This document shows positions 8,972-17,364 of a DNA stretch of 64,000 nt, piece after piece. Location: positions 124,001 to 188,000 of the forward strand of contig JAYPQK010000010.1 in assembly GCA_038131955.1 (NCBI GenBank), in the 5' to 3' direction. Every line of letters begins with the position of its first letter. Position 1 is the first letter of the stretch. Below the pieces are notes generated by a model that had not been told where the DNA came from, made no database searches, and saw nothing but the letters and a program-made list of their open reading frames with translations. This DNA is from SHAN690 sp038131955. Its GTDB lineage: Bacteria; Bacteroidota; Bacteroidia; Flavobacteriales_G; Salibacteraceae. The position numbers and the translations under genes are program-made.

Positions 8972-10072
8972 ATGACCGTACGAGACATCATTCAAAGTCT
9001 GGAACATTGGGCTCCGGCCGAATATCAGGAAGGCTACGATAATGCGCGATTGATCGTTGGAGACCCTAACGCAAAAGTGGAGCAAGTGCTATGCACCCTC
9101 GACTGTACGGAAGAAGTGGTCAGGGAGGCGATCGAAAAGGGATGTCAATTGATCGTTGCTCACCATCCGATCGTTTTCGGCGGATTGAAATCTCTCACTG
9201 GCAAAAACTATGTGGAGCGCACCGTAATGATGGCCATCAAAAACGACGTCGCGATATATGCGATCCACACCAACCTTGACAACGTGTGGACCGGAGTGAA
9301 TCGAAAGATCGGAGAAAAGTTAGGGCTACAAGACCTGAAGATTCTTTCCCCAAAGAAAGAAGTGCTTTTAAAGCTATTCACATTCGTCCCCCACGCGTCA
9401 CTTGAATCTGTTAGAAATGCTCTCTTTACTGCCGGCGCGGGCTCCATTGGCGACTACGATCACTGCAGTTTTGGCCAAGAGGGGGCAGGAACGTTTAGAG
9501 GAAACGAGGACACCAACCCCGCAATCGGCACCACAGGGTCTGACCACACAGAACCTGAAACCAAACTCGAGGTCGTTCTACCCATTCACTTGCAACGACA
9601 GGTTGTTGCTGCCCTGATCCAGGCCCACCCCTATGAAGAAGTCGCCTATGACTTGATCAAATTGGAGAATATGTACCCCCGTCTCGGAAGTGGAATGGTA
9701 GGAGAATTGACTACCGAAACCGCCATGAGCTCTTTCATGAAAGATGTATCCAAATCATTCAAGCTCAAAGCCCTGCGTCACACTCCTATTCTGAAACAAA
9801 AGATCAAGAAAATAGCTTTCTGTGGCGGAGCAGGACGCTTTTTACTCCCGGATGCGATCGCTTCAGGAGCCGACGTTTTCATCGCTTCGGACGTCAAGTA
9901 TCATGAGTTTTTTGATGCTGACGGAAAGATCGTGATCATGGACATTGGACACTTTGAAAGTGAGCAGTTTACACCAGAGTTGATCAAGGAATATCTGGAT
10001 GAAAAATTTCCTACCTTTGCCGTCCTTTTGTCAGAGGCAGGAACAAATCCTGTTCATTACTACATTGCATGA
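8972..10072 (+). CDS. Nif3-like dinuclear metal centre hexameric protein
   Basis: Member of the Nif3/YqfO (GTP cyclohydrolase I type 2 homologue) family, 366 aa, the long form with an internal CutA/PII-like insert. The N-terminal half shows the metal-site motifs IVAHHPIVFGG (near 60) and AIHTNLDNV (near 97). The insert covers about residues 130-235 (KLFTFVPHASLESVRNALF to HPYEEVAYDL). The C-terminal half returns with CGGAGRFLLPDA, SDVKYHEFFDA and DIGHFESE, which supply the remaining ligands. The molecular function of the family is not settled. It is followed four bases later by a zinc-ribbon family protein, a pairing that to my knowledge is common in this phylum. Family assignment is firm; function is open. 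Confidence 0.94.
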   Translation: MTVRDIIQSLEHWAPAEYQEGYDNARLIVGDPNAKVEQVLCTLDCTEEVVREAIEKGCQLIVAHHPIVFGGLKSLTGKNYVERTVMMAIKNDVAIYAIHTNLDNVWTGVNRKIGEKLGLQDLKILSPKKEVLLKLFTFVPHASLESVRNALFTAGAGSIGDYDHCSFGQEGAGTFRGNEDTNPAIGTTGSDHTEPETKLEVVLPIHLQRQVVAALIQAHPYEEVAYDLIKLENMYPRLGSGMVGELTTETAMSSFMKDVSKSFKLKALRHTPILKQKIKKIAFCGGAGRFLLPDAIASGADVFIASDVKYHEFFDADGKIVIMDIGHFESEQFTPELIKEYLDEKFPTFAVLLSEAGTNPVHYYIA

Positions 10073-10075
10073 TAT

Positions 10076-10882
10076 ATGGCTAAGAAGAAAAGCACGAATG
10101 AAACCACAGCAGTGAGCTTAGAAGAAAAGCTTCGAGCACTTTACCGTTTGCAGCTTATCGATTCAGCGATCGACAAGATCCGAATCGTACGTGGTGAGCT
10201 TCCTTTGGAAGTAGAAGATCTACAGGACGAGATCGAAGGTCTTCAGACCCGCCTCAATAATCTCCAGACTGAATTGGAGGACCTTGAGCTCAAGGTATCG
10301 GATCGTAAGAATGCGATCATCGATTCAAGTGAAATGATCAAGAAGTACGAGGAACAGCAGAAGAATGTGCGTAACAACCGAGAATTCGATTCTATTTCGA
10401 AGGAGATCGAGTACCAGACATTGGAGATCCAATTGGCTGAGAAGCGCATGAAAGAGTTTGAAGCTTTGATCGCTCAGAAGAAGGAAGTGATGACTGTAGC
10501 TGAAGAAGCATTGAATGAGCGCAAGAAAGACCTCGATCACAAGAAAGAGGAGCTCGACAGTATCATCAAGGAAACTGAAAAGGAAGAAAAGGCATTGATC
10601 AAGGCTTCAGAGGAGGCCGAGAGCCATATCGAAGATCGTTTATTGAATGCTTACAAGCGTATTCGCGCTAGCGTTAAAAATGGTCTTGCTGTTGTGCCAG
10701 TTGAAAGAGGTTCTTCTGGAGGTTCTTTCATCAAGATCCCACCTCAGCGCCAGTTGGATATCGCAGCGCGCAAGAAGATCATCACTGATGAGCACAGCGG
10801 TCGCATCTTGGTAGATGCTGAACTCGCTGAAGAAGAATCAGAAAAGATCAAGGATCTAACTCAGAAGGCAATAGTTGCATAA
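10076..10882 (+). CDS. Coiled-coil protein of the C4-type zinc ribbon (CdsZ-like) family, zinc ligands lost
   Basis: A long antiparallel coiled coil covers residues ~15-195 (many E/K/L heptads), followed by the segment that in this family is a C4 zinc ribbon. Here the four expected cysteines are absent. The first pair reads SGGS (Ser214, Ser217) and the second DEHSG (Asp238, Ser241), while the surrounding IPPQRQLDIAARKKII is kept. So the fold is probably retained without metal. 268 aa; function unknown, with proposed nucleic-acid or ribosome-associated roles for relatives. It starts four bases after the Nif3 gene and is probably co-transcribed with it, and a strong terminator follows at 10902. 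Confidence 0.88.
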   Translation: MAKKKSTNETTAVSLEEKLRALYRLQLIDSAIDKIRIVRGELPLEVEDLQDEIEGLQTRLNNLQTELEDLELKVSDRKNAIIDSSEMIKKYEEQQKNVRNNREFDSISKEIEYQTLEIQLAEKRMKEFEALIAQKKEVMTVAEEALNERKKDLDHKKEELDSIIKETEKEEKALIKASEEAESHIEDRLLNAYKRIRASVKNGLAVVPVERGSSGGSFIKIPPQRQLDIAARKKIITDEHSGRILVDAELAEEESEKIKDLTQKAIVA

Positions 10883-10901
10883 AGAGTTGCTAAGAGAATA
10901 G

Positions 10902-10930
10902 AAAAAGGCTTCCCAAGGGAAGCCTTTTTT
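10902..10930. terminator. Rho-independent terminator, usable on both strands
   Basis: A perfect 13-bp stem (AAAAAGGCTTCCC / GGGAAGCCTTTTT) with an AA loop, flanked by an A-run and a T-run. It ends the Nif3/zinc-ribbon operon on the plus strand, 20 bases after its stop. It could also terminate the minus-strand remnant that ends at 10961. Confidence 0.9.
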
Positions 10931-10960
10931 GTTTCTAGTCTTTCGAAAGTTGTCCGGTGA

Positions 10961-11541
10961 TCACTGGATCGCCAATCGAGAGTGAGAGCTTCTTACTCCC
11001 TGAACGATGGACAATGTGTAGTGCCCCGGTGCTATTCCATTTTGAATTGGGAGAGCTACTACTCCGTTCTCAATAAGTCTTACTTGGTCGCGGAAGATCA
11101 ATCGTCCGGAAAGGTCGATCAGAGACACCTCTGCTTTTCCTTCCATGTCGCTTCCTGCCTGTAAGTACAAAACATCTCCTGAGTTCACTGGATTAGGGAA
11201 CAATGCTACGTCGATATCCGAATTCCGGATGAAGGGCACGAACTGAATTATCGAATACGAGGCACTTCCGTCGTAATCGACCTGCATCAATCGATAGTAA
11301 AGATCCAGCGAGCATCACAATCCGTGTCGTAACTCTGGAATTGTCCACTTAAGACGTAGTAGTAACCGGTGACAGAACCACTACAATCATATGTCAAATC
11401 AATTGTCCATGCGCTGGCCCCAGTATCAACCGTGGTAAAATTCGGCAGGGAAAAATCCTCATACCATAGAATCTGGGTGTGAGCTCGAACTGCAAACACC
11501 GTAAAAATCAATAGGAAAAAGAGTTGCCGTAGATTCGTCAA
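10961..11541 (-). pseudogene. Remnant of a T9SS-secreted protein with internal deletion and frameshift
   Basis: Two short frames meet at 11285-11289. The first (11541 down to 11287, 84 codons) has a signal peptide ending at VRAHTQ and the beginning of a secreted domain (ILWYEDFSLPN). It stops at a TGA just after DARWIFTID. The second (ATG at 11287, ending at 10961) carries the end of a T9SS protein: VDYDGSASYS, then a type A sorting domain beginning VALFPNPVNSGD and ending in SRLAIQ. Read upstream in the second frame, the sequence gives YYRLMQVDYDG, the stereotyped stretch found just before such sorting domains. It is cut off where the first frame ends. This fits loss of the middle of one gene with a frameshift near 11291-11310. 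Two overlapping small genes (TGATG) are less likely. Confidence 0.65.
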
Positions 11542-11659
11542 TATCGTATGTATTTAAAAATCAATGCCTAAAATACGAAATTCAGGGGTTTTAGGTTTCG
11601 AAAGACACCCGTTTCGGCCTCTGTGAAGTCATTTTGCAGTCCCGATCAAAACGGGGAAC

Positions 11660-11688
11660 AAAAAAAAGGCTGCCCAAAGGGACAGCCT
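11660..11688 (-). terminator. Terminator after the citrate synthase gene
   Basis: On the minus strand AGGCTGTCCC-TTT-GGGCAGCCT forms a stem with one bulged base, followed by a run of T (the A-run at 11660-11667 on the plus strand). It lies about 22 bases after the citrate synthase stop. Confidence 0.8.
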
Positions 11689-11710
11689 CAATTTCTTAAT
11701 AACATGTCAT

Positions 11711-12997
11711 CTATCTTTTATTCAACGGAACATAATCCCGCTCATTCTCCCCTGTGTAGACCTGGCGTGGTCGACCGATCGGCTCGTTATTCTCACGCAT
11801 CTCCTTCCACTGCCCGATCCAACCTGGGAGTCGGCCTAATGCGAACATGACGGTAAACATATTGGTAGGAATACCGAGGGCTCGATAGATGATACCAGAG
11901 TAGAAATCTACGTTTGGATAGAGCTTGCGTTCTACGAAATAAGGATCATTGAGTGCAGCCTCCTCCAATTGCTTGGCAATATCAAGCACCGGATCATTCA
12001 CCCCGAGCTTACTCAACACTTCATTCGCCGCTTTTTTAATGATTCGAGCGCGTGGATCAAAGTTCTTGTAAACACGGTGTCCGAAGCCCATCAATCGGAA
12101 TGGATCGTCCTTATCCTTTGCCTTCGCGAGATACTTAGCCGTATCTCCACCATCCTGACGGATCGCCTCAAGCATCTCAATTACCGCTTGATTCGCACCA
12201 CCGTGAAGAGGACCCCAAAGCGCGTTGATACCTGCTGAGACCGAAGCATACAGACTAGCATGCGACGACCCTACGATACGTACAGTTGAAGTGGAGCAAT
12301 TTTGCTCATGTTCAGCGTGGAGGATCAACAACTTGTTGAGCGCATTGCTGACCACCGGATCTGGCTGATAATCTTCAGCCGGAGTGGCGAACATCATTCG
12401 AAGGAAATTACCGGAGTAATCCAAGTTGTTCTTCGGGTATACCAACGGCTGGCCGATCTCATTTTTGTAGGCCCACGCAGCCAAAGTTGGTAGCTTAGCC
12501 AAGAGACGAACGATACTCATACGAACTTCGTCCGCCGATCTAACCGGATCCAGAGATTCTGGATAAAACGCGGTTAGGGAAGTTACCAATGACGACAACA
12601 CGCCCATTGGATGTGCGTTAGACGGAAACCCTTGCAAGAGTGTCTTGAAATCCTCGTGAATGAGGGTATGGTAGGTAATATCGCGTCGCCAGCTCTCCAG
12701 CTCTTCCGCATTTGGAAGTTCACCATAGATGATGAGATAGGCTACTTCTGGAAAAGATGAGTTTTCAGCTAACTGCTCAATGGGATAACCGCGGTAACGA
12801 AGGATTCCCTGTTCGCCGTCGAGAAACGTGATCGCACTTTTGGTTGATCCCGTATTCTTATACCCAGGGTCTAGTGTGATGAGTCCTGACTGCCCACGCA
12901 GCTTAGCTATATCCAGTGCTTTCTCATTCTCTGACCCTTCTACGACCGGAAGCTTGTACACCTCCCCGTTATAATGCAATTCTGCGAAATCTGACAT
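11711..12997 (-). CDS. gltA: Citrate synthase (type I, hexameric-like)
   Basis: Condenses acetyl-CoA and oxaloacetate to citrate, the entry step of the TCA cycle. 428 aa, full length for the type I enzyme with its N-terminal beta-strand domain (residues 1-60). Catalytic histidines are in LHAEHEQN and the GPLHGGANQAV motif, with MGFGHRVYKNFDPRA following. The catalytic aspartate and active-site residues are in VDFYSGIIYRALG, and the C-terminal part holds GRLPGWIGQWKEM. The gene stands alone with its own promoter (13061-13091) and terminator (11660-11688), between enolase and the T9SS remnant. The sequence shows nothing unusual. Confidence 0.97.
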   Translation of the reverse strand: MSDFAELHYNGEVYKLPVVEGSENEKALDIAKLRGQSGLITLDPGYKNTGSTKSAITFLDGEQGILRYRGYPIEQLAENSSFPEVAYLIIYGELPNAEELESWRRDITYHTLIHEDFKTLLQGFPSNAHPMGVLSSLVTSLTAFYPESLDPVRSADEVRMSIVRLLAKLPTLAAWAYKNEIGQPLVYPKNNLDYSGNFLRMMFATPAEDYQPDPVVSNALNKLLILHAEHEQNCSTSTVRIVGSSHASLYASVSAGINALWGPLHGGANQAVIEMLEAIRQDGGDTAKYLAKAKDKDDPFRLMGFGHRVYKNFDPRARIIKKAANEVLSKLGVNDPVLDIAKQLEEAALNDPYFVERKLYPNVDFYSGIIYRALGIPTNMFTVMFALGRLPGWIGQWKEMRENNEPIGRPRQVYTGENERDYVPLNKR

Positions 12998-13038
12998 CTC
13001 TCTATAATTTGACGAATTATTCTATTAAGAACTCGAAC

Positions 13039-13057
13039 ACTTCCAACCTTGGGAAGT
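13039..13057 (-). promoter_or_regulatory. Hairpin in the citrate synthase leader
   Basis: ACTTCC-AACCTTG-GGAAGT is a perfect 6-bp inverted repeat located just downstream of the candidate gltA promoter, so it would form the 5' end of the transcript. It may protect the mRNA or may be a binding site. It is short and could be coincidence. Confidence 0.35.
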
Positions 13058-13060
13058 TCA

Positions 13061-13091
13061 CGAAATTACAACCGAAAGGGCGTTTTTACAA
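13061..13091 (-). promoter_or_regulatory. Candidate promoter of the citrate synthase gene
   Basis: On the minus strand TTG (13089-13091), a 20-base spacer, then TAATTTCG (13061-13068) matches the Bacteroidota -33/-7 pattern at all positions but one of TAnnTTTG. The expected start of transcription is near 13055, giving a leader of ~55 nt to the ATG at 12997. Confidence 0.5.
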
Positions 13092-13102
13092 CCCTTCCAA
13101 GG

Positions 13103-14389
13103 TTATGCAAACTTGAAGGATCGTCCCGGATAATAGGCTGTTGACCCAAGTTCCTCCTCTATTCTCAGCAGTCGATTGTACTTAGCAATACGATCGCTTC
13201 GTGATGCTGACCCTGTTTTGATCTGCCCTGTATTCAAGGCGACTGCAAGATCGGCGATCGTGGTATCCTCTGTCTCACCACTTCTGTGGCTCATCACCGA
13301 TGTGTAAGAATGAACTGAGGCCAAATTCACAGCCTCAATTGTCTCTGTCAAAGAGCCGATCTGATTCACCTTGATCAAGATCGAATTAGCCACGTTCTCG
13401 TCGATGCCCCGCTGAAGTCGTTCTGTGTTCGTTACGAAAAGATCATCGCCAACGATCTGAATCTTATCACCTACGGTTGCTGTATGCGCTTTCCAACCTG
13501 ACCAGTCGTCTTCTGCCATACCGTCTTCCAGAGAAATGATCGGGTACTTACACGCCCAATCCTTCCAGAATTCAGCCATCGCCTCCGGCTCTAGTTCCTT
13601 ACCCGTTGACTTCTTGAAGACATATCGACCTTTTTCCGCGTAATAGAATTCACTCGATGCGGCATCCATCGCGATGTAGATATCATCACCAGGTTTGTAT
13701 CCTGCACTCTCGATGGCACGAAGTACGTACTCAATGGCCTTGTCGTTGCTCTCCAAGTTAGGCGCAAACCCGCCTTCGTCGCCTACGTTAGTGGAATAAC
13801 CATCGTTCTTCAAAACCTTCTTCAGATGGTGGAAAACCTCCGTTCCCATTCTAAGCGCTTCACTAAACTGATCCGCACCCACAGGCATGATCATGAACTC
13901 CTGGAAGTCGATCTTATTATCCGCGTGCGAACCGCCATTCAGAATATTCATCATGGGTATAGGCAGCGTAGTGGCCTGTACACCTCCAACATACCGATAG
14001 AGAGGCATTCCATGATCTTGAGCAGCAGCTTTGGCTACGGCCAAAGAAACCCCAAGGATCGCGTTGGCTCCTAAATTCGATTTGTTCGGACTACCATCCA
14101 TCTGGATCATAGCTCGATCGATTGCCACCTGACTGGATACAAAAGCACCATTTAGCTCCTTACCGATGACATCCCGAACATTCTGAACCGCCTTAAGCAC
14201 GCCTTTGCCCATATATCTTGCGGGATCGCCATCGCGTAATTCGACGGCTTCGTGAACACCAGTAGACGCTCCGGAAGGCACAGCCGCTGTGCCAATCACT
14301 CCTGAGTCTAGGATCACGTCAATTTCTACCGTGGGATTACCACGTGAATCGAGAATCTCTCTTGCCAGTATTTGCGAAATGTAGCTCAT
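13103..14389 (-). CDS. eno: Enolase (phosphopyruvate hydratase)
   Basis: Interconverts 2-phosphoglycerate and phosphoenolpyruvate in glycolysis; cytosolic, magnesium-dependent. 428 aa, full length. Visible are the N-terminal AREILDSRGNPTVE, the loop SGASTGVHEAVELRD, the metal/substrate residues in GDEGGFAPNL, ISLEDGMAEDDW and VGDDLFVTN, the catalytic lysine region ILIKVNQIGSLTET and the signature VMSHRSGETEDTTIADLAVA. It lies four bases downstream of carA and is probably transcribed with it. Enolase beside carA is a packing feature of this genome rather than a pathway link. Confidence 0.98.
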   Translation of the reverse strand: MSYISQILAREILDSRGNPTVEIDVILDSGVIGTAAVPSGASTGVHEAVELRDGDPARYMGKGVLKAVQNVRDVIGKELNGAFVSSQVAIDRAMIQMDGSPNKSNLGANAILGVSLAVAKAAAQDHGMPLYRYVGGVQATTLPIPMMNILNGGSHADNKIDFQEFMIMPVGADQFSEALRMGTEVFHHLKKVLKNDGYSTNVGDEGGFAPNLESNDKAIEYVLRAIESAGYKPGDDIYIAMDAASSEFYYAEKGRYVFKKSTGKELEPEAMAEFWKDWACKYPIISLEDGMAEDDWSGWKAHTATVGDKIQIVGDDLFVTNTERLQRGIDENVANSILIKVNQIGSLTETIEAVNLASVHSYTSVMSHRSGETEDTTIADLAVALNTGQIKTGSASRSDRIAKYNRLLRIEEELGSTAYYPGRSFKFA

Positions 14390-14393
14390 GTCA

Positions 14394-15512
14394 TTAAGCA
14401 GTTTGAAGTTTATAGGCTTTGATCATTTCGATGAAATCATCAAAGAGGTAACGCGAATCATTTGGACCCGCAGAAGACTCCGGGTGATACTGTACAGAAA
14501 AAGCCTGCTTGTCCTTGAGACGTATTCCAGCCAGAGTATCGTCATTCAAATGAATGTGCGTGATCTCGATATCTTCCCTTGCCTCGGCCTCTTCCCGATT
14601 CACCACGAAACCGTGGTTCTGGGAAGTTATCTCACACTTTCCAGTCTTTAAATTCTTGATTGGATGATTGATCCCTCGATGTCCATTGTGCATCTTAGAC
14701 GTGTTCAATCCTACGGCCAAAGAAAGTAACTGATGACCCAAACAGATACCAAACATCGGTAGGTCCAACTTGAGTAGATCTTGGATCAATGCGATAGAGT
14801 CTTTCATAGCCGAAGGATCTCCAGGTCCATTACTCAACATGATCCCATCAGGATTCCACGCGGTGATCTCCTCAACCGAAGCCGTCATTGGAAACACTTT
14901 CAGATGACAACCTCGATCACTCAAGCAGCGAAGGATATTCATCTTGGTACCGAAATCGATCACAGAAACCATTAGCTCCGCGTTGGGATCACCAAATTCA
15001 TAGACTTCCGTGGTACTGACCTTACTAGACAATTCCAACCCGACCATACTCGGAACCTTTGCCAGCTCACTCTTGAGTGAATCGATATCCAGATTCTCAC
15101 TTGAAATGATCGCATTCATCGCGCCCTTATGCCTGATATGTCGAACTAGAGCTCGGGTATCCACATCAGAGATACCGACCAGATTCTGGCGCTCGAAGTA
15201 GACCTGGATCGACTCGTCTGAAGCCGGTCTGGAGAATATCTGTGAAAACTTCTTGCATACCAGTCCTGCGATCTTCACCGAATCCGATTCTACTTCATCC
15301 GGATGAATACCGTAATTACCAATATGCGAGGGAGTCATAAGAAGGATCTGACCGTAATAGGATGGATCAGTGAAGATCTCTTGGTATCCTGTCATTCCTG
15401 TGTTAAAGGCGATCTCTCCGGTAGTTGTACCGATCTTTCCTGCTGCCTTTCCTTCGAAGTAAGTACCATCTTCCAACAGGATAATAGCGCGCTGTCCTGG
15501 ATTATATTTCAT
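14394..15512 (-). CDS. carA: Carbamoyl-phosphate synthase small (glutaminase) subunit
   Basis: Hydrolyses glutamine and channels ammonia to the large subunit for carbamoyl phosphate synthesis, feeding arginine and pyrimidine pathways. 372 aa. The N-terminal small-subunit domain covers ~1-170 (LEDGTYFEGKAAG, GMTGYQEIFTDPSY). The class I glutamine amidotransferase domain follows, with the nucleophile in MFGICLGHQLL and the His/Glu pair in VQYHPESSAGP. carB is not in the window. A terminator separates carA from the ribosomal operon upstream, and no good TAnnTTTG element was found in the 87-base gap, so its promoter is unclear. enolase follows after four bases. Confidence 0.97.
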   Translation of the reverse strand: MKYNPGQRAIILLEDGTYFEGKAAGKIGTTTGEIAFNTGMTGYQEIFTDPSYYGQILLMTPSHIGNYGIHPDEVESDSVKIAGLVCKKFSQIFSRPASDESIQVYFERQNLVGISDVDTRALVRHIRHKGAMNAIISSENLDIDSLKSELAKVPSMVGLELSSKVSTTEVYEFGDPNAELMVSVIDFGTKMNILRCLSDRGCHLKVFPMTASVEEITAWNPDGIMLSNGPGDPSAMKDSIALIQDLLKLDLPMFGICLGHQLLSLAVGLNTSKMHNGHRGINHPIKNLKTGKCEITSQNHGFVVNREEAEAREDIEITHIHLNDDTLAGIRLKDKQAFSVQYHPESSAGPNDSRYLFDDFIEMIKAYKLQTA

Positions 15513-15536
15513 AAGGCAATATTGTCAATTTTTGGT

Positions 15537-15572
15537 CAAAAAAAAGAGGATAGGTATCACCCATCCTCTTTC
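15537..15572 (-). terminator. Terminator at the end of the ribosomal protein super-operon
   Basis: On the minus strand AAAGAGGATGGG-TGATA-CCTATCCTCTTT forms a long stem with one G-T pair, followed by an unbroken T-run. It lies 27 bases after the L17 stop and closes the 17.8-kb translation gene chain. Confidence 0.88.
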
Positions 15573-15599
15573 AATATTAACGATATTGTAGGATCACTC

Positions 15600-16247
15600 C
15601 TAGTTCGAGGCTTCCTTTTTGTCGTCATCACTTTCTTCTGACTCCTCAGAAGACTCTTCAGCTGGAGCTTCCTCAGTTGCAACTTCTTCCGTTGCAGCCT
15701 CGGCGGTCTCTTCAACTGGAGCTTCCTCCTTCACGTCCTCTGCAACTTCTTCAGTGGCTACGGCCTCTTCTGCAGTCTCAGCAGCTGCTTGCTTTGGAGT
15801 AGACTCTGAAGTAGACTTAGAGCCTCCACCGCGACGTGAACGACGAGTCTTCTTCTTAGCTGAGTCTTTAGAATCAGTAGTGTACACTTCATTGAAGTCA
15901 ACCAACTCGATGATGCACATTTCAGCAGAGTCACCCGCGCGGAAACCCGTCTTAATGATTCGGGTATATCCACCTGGACGTTCTCCCACCTTAGGTGCAA
16001 CCTCACGGAACAGTTCAGCTACCGCTTCCTTGTTCTGAAGGTGACGGAACACCATACGACGTGAGTGAGTTGTATCATTCTTTGATTTCGTGATCAACGG
16101 CTCGACGTAACCACGGAGCGCCTTAGCTTTCGCTACCGTCGTAGAGATACGTTTGTGTGTGATCAAGGCATTCGCCAAGTTCATCATCAACGCATTTCTA
16201 TGAGATGCGGTGCGACCTAATTGGTTGATCTTGTTTCGATTTCTCAT
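15600..16247 (-). CDS. rplQ: 50S ribosomal protein L17 with long acidic C-terminal tail
   Basis: Large-subunit protein near the exit tunnel. Residues 1-~120 are the normal L17 core (NKINQLGRTASHRNALMMNL, LITKSKNDTTHSRRMVFRHL, GGYTRIIKTGFRAGDSA). The remaining ~95 residues are an added tail: first basic (KKKTRRSRRGGG), then almost entirely E, A, T, S and V, ending EESDDDKKEASN. The total of 215 aa compares with ~120-130 in most bacteria; acidic extensions are seen in this phylum. The tail is in frame with no sign of frameshift. Last gene of the operon, 20 bases after rpoA. Confidence 0.96.
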   Translation of the reverse strand: MRNRNKINQLGRTASHRNALMMNLANALITHKRISTTVAKAKALRGYVEPLITKSKNDTTHSRRMVFRHLQNKEAVAELFREVAPKVGERPGGYTRIIKTGFRAGDSAEMCIIELVDFNEVYTTDSKDSAKKKTRRSRRGGGSKSTSESTPKQAAAETAEEAVATEEVAEDVKEEAPVEETAEAATEEVATEEAPAEESSEESEESDDDKKEASN

Positions 16248-16267
16248 TGCTTAAGTATCAAGCGTTC

Positions 16268-17260
16268 TTATTCCTTTTCCAACAAATATTTAGATACGTT
16301 CATTCCGAAGTGCAAGCCCTTCATTTGAACGAGGTCTTCAAGCTCAGTGAGCGACTTCTTACCGAAGTTGCGAAACTTAAGAAGGTCATTCTTCTCATAA
16401 GTAACTAGGTCACCCAGAGTCTCCACGTCAGCAGCTTTCAAGCAATTAAGAGCACGAACAGAAAGGTCCATGTCTACCAACTTGGTCTTGAGCAATTGAC
16501 GCATGTGGAGTGTATTCTCATCCAACTCCTCTTCTGCCTTCTTCTCTACTTGATCCAATGTGATTCGCTCATCGCTGAACAACATGAAGTGATGAATCAA
16601 GATCTTAGCTGCCTCTTTCAACGCCTCTTTTGGGTGGATCGAACCATCTGTATCGATATCGAAGATCAACTTTTCGTAGTCGGTCTTCTGCTCAACGCGG
16701 TAGTTCTCGATCGTGTAGCGTACGTTGCGAATCGGTGTAAACACTGAATCCAAGAAGATGGTTCCAACAGCAGCGTTAGAAGTTTTATTCTCTTCAGATG
16801 GAACATAACCACGTCCCTTTCCGATAGAAACTTCCATTTCTAAGGTCACTTTCTCATCCATGTGGCAGATCACGTGATCTGGATTTAGCACTTGGAATGA
16901 AGTAGTGAATTGGCCTATATCTCCTGCAGTGAACTTATCCTGACCGCTCACTTTGATGCGAACTTTCTCAGAATCTTCTTCCTTGATCTGCTGCTTGAAG
17001 CGAACTTCTTTCAGGTTAAGTACGATCTCAGTAACGTCTTCGATCACACCTTTGATGGTGCTGAATTCGTGATCTACACCTTCGACCTTGATCGAAGTGA
17101 TCGCGAAACCCTCCAAAGAGGAAAGAAGGATTCTTCTAAGGGCATTACCGATAGTGATACCATATCCCGGCTCGAGTGGACGGAATTCGAATTGACCTTT
17201 GAAGTCGTCCGCCTGGATCATAATAACCTTATCCGGTCTTTGAAAATCTAAAATTGCCAT
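16268..17260 (-). CDS. rpoA: DNA-directed RNA polymerase subunit alpha
   Basis: Assembles the RNA polymerase core and contacts activators through its C-terminal domain. 330 aa. The N-terminal dimerisation domain covers about 1-235 (PLEPGYGITIGNALRRILLS, then VEGVDHEFSTIKGV). A linker follows, and the helix-hairpin-helix alpha-CTD runs from about 255 (VRALNCLKAADVETLGDLV, FGKKSLTELEDLV). The gap of 104 bases to rpsD upstream is the largest inside the cluster and holds no clear promoter or terminator. Confidence 0.98.
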   Translation of the reverse strand: MAILDFQRPDKVIMIQADDFKGQFEFRPLEPGYGITIGNALRRILLSSLEGFAITSIKVEGVDHEFSTIKGVIEDVTEIVLNLKEVRFKQQIKEEDSEKVRIKVSGQDKFTAGDIGQFTTSFQVLNPDHVICHMDEKVTLEMEVSIGKGRGYVPSEENKTSNAAVGTIFLDSVFTPIRNVRYTIENYRVEQKTDYEKLIFDIDTDGSIHPKEALKEAAKILIHHFMLFSDERITLDQVEKKAEEELDENTLHMRQLLKTKLVDMDLSVRALNCLKAADVETLGDLVTYEKNDLLKFRNFGKKSLTELEDLVQMKGLHFGMNVSKYLLEKE

Positions 17261-17364
17261 GTTCGTTTTCTTCAGTTTTAATTGAATTTAAGTGTCTTCG
17301 TTTAAGCAGCTTGAAGAAGAGCGCTCAAACATTTCTGCTTATCTCCAATGATGGTTATTGCTAA

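Noticed and set aside
15619..16038. Long plus-strand ORF opposite L17 (Ser/Ala-rich).
   Set aside because: It is the antisense reading of the GAA/GCT-rich acidic tail of L17; no start context, promoter or family resemblance.
17261..17364. Possible promoter or tRNA in the rpsD-rpoA gap.
   Set aside because: No TAnnTTTG element, cloverleaf or terminator could be recognised.
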